A DNA stretch of 13,399 bases from an uncultured Rubrobacteraceae bacterium (GTDB lineage: Bacteria > Actinomycetota > Rubrobacteria > Rubrobacterales > Rubrobacteraceae). This document shows, piece by piece, positions 13,093-13,399 of the stretch. The position numbers and the translations under genes were made by a program. The stretch's first letter is position 1; each line of letters opens with the position of its first letter. The notes under the pieces are model-generated. The model ran no database searches, had not been told where the DNA came from, and saw only the letters and a list, made by a program, of their open reading frames with translations. The stretch covers positions 1 through 13,399 of the forward strand of contig CADCUW010000417.1 in the NCBI GenBank assembly GCA_902805985.1, read 5' to 3'.

Positions 13093-13399
13093 ATGGGGCG
13101 GATGGTTCGGGTTATGGCGGCGGTGGCGACGATGGTGATCCTCTCGACGGGCGTGGCCTTTGCTGCGACGCTGAACGGGACCGAGGGCGTGAACAAGCTA
13201 ACCGGCGGGGCCGGGGACGACACCATCCAGGGCCTCGGCGGCAACGACTCCTGGCTCAACGGCGGCTTCGGGGACGACAAGGTCTACGGCGGCGCGGGCG
13301 ACGACGACATCCGCGGCTCCGCCCCCAAGAACGGCCACGACAACGGCGACCCCGGCAGCGACACCCTCTCCGGTGGCTCGGGCGACGACTACATCCTGG
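13093..13399 (+). CDS. Secreted RTX-like calcium-binding repeat protein (3' end outside window)
   Basis: The first 102 codons of an exported protein are present. The ATG at 13093 has AGGGAG seven nt upstream. A typical Sec signal peptide follows: MGRMVRV, then a hydrophobic core, with a signal peptidase I site AFA/A after residue 24. From residue 38 on come glycine-aspartate nonapeptides of the GGxGxDxxx kind: GGAGDDTIQ (38-46), a degenerate copy (47-55), GGFGDDKVY (57-65), GGAGDDDIR (66-74), then after a short interruption GDPGSDTLS (85-93) and GGSGDDYIL (94-102). Such repeats coil into a parallel beta-roll that binds Ca2+ (family knowledge). A Sec signal is unusual for classical RTX toxins, which use type I export, so this is more likely a cell-surface or secreted calcium-binding protein. 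It is transcribed divergently from the polyamine operon and its function is unknown. Confidence 0.88.
   Translation, partial: MGRMVRVMAAVATMVILSTGVAFAATLNGTEGVNKLTGGAGDDTIQGLGGNDSWLNGGFGDDKVYGGAGDDDIRGSAPKNGHDNGDPGSDTLSGGSGDDYIL

Noticed and set aside
12941..13138. 65-codon plus-strand frame across the 11-bp repeat array
   Set aside because: It overlaps the regulatory repeats and the signal-peptide gene in another frame, has no good ribosome site and no protein features.

Overview
The window is high-GC bacterial DNA with dense, overlapping genes, frequent GTG and TTG starts and strong GGAGG-type ribosome sites. Protein style and gene content suggest a deep-branching actinobacterium of the Rubrobacter kind. 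That assignment is inferred from general resemblance, not from a marker gene.

Layout: about 95% of the window is one minus-strand gene train, read from roughly 12813 down past the left edge. In transcription order it holds: a class III aminotransferase; a DAO-family FAD amine oxidoreductase (PuuB-like); a possible 14-codon leader ORF; a flavin monoamine oxidase; a complete PotABCD-type polyamine ABC transporter in the order ATPase, binding lipoprotein, PotB permease, PotC permease; a GNAT acetyltransferase; an aldehyde dehydrogenase; a metallo-beta-lactamase-fold hydrolase; a second GNAT resembling the AAC(6')-Ib family; and a PYROXD2/phytoene-desaturase-like FAD oxidoreductase cut by the window edge. 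From potA onward the junctions are short gaps of up to 25 nt, direct abutments or small overlaps, and no terminator was seen, so a single operon is likely.

How the genes work together (inference from families and context): the transporter brings in putrescine, spermidine or a related polyamine. The aminotransferase and one or more flavin oxidases remove the terminal amine. The aldehyde dehydrogenase oxidises the resulting aminoaldehyde towards GABA or a similar omega-amino acid. The acetyltransferases may acylate polyamines as a detoxifying or alternative catabolic step. The roles of the MBL-fold hydrolase and the PYROXD2-like protein are unknown.

The right end, about 12772 to 13092, is a divergent control region. 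It holds a well-formed minus-strand promoter for the operon, with a palindrome inside its spacer and a 13-bp tandem repeat directly upstream. It also holds a striking array of six 11-bp direct repeats with a GTnAC core. Such arrays are the hallmark of OmpR-family regulators, and this one resembles GlnR, PhoP or MtrA sites. The array ends just before a possible -10 box for the rightmost gene, a plus-strand secreted protein with RTX-like calcium-binding repeats that runs off the right edge.

The most notable points are the 11-bp repeat array beside a nitrogen-salvage operon, the promoter with an embedded operator, the AAC(6')-Ib-like enzyme inside a polyamine operon, and the stacking of three different flavin oxidoreductases with a transaminase.
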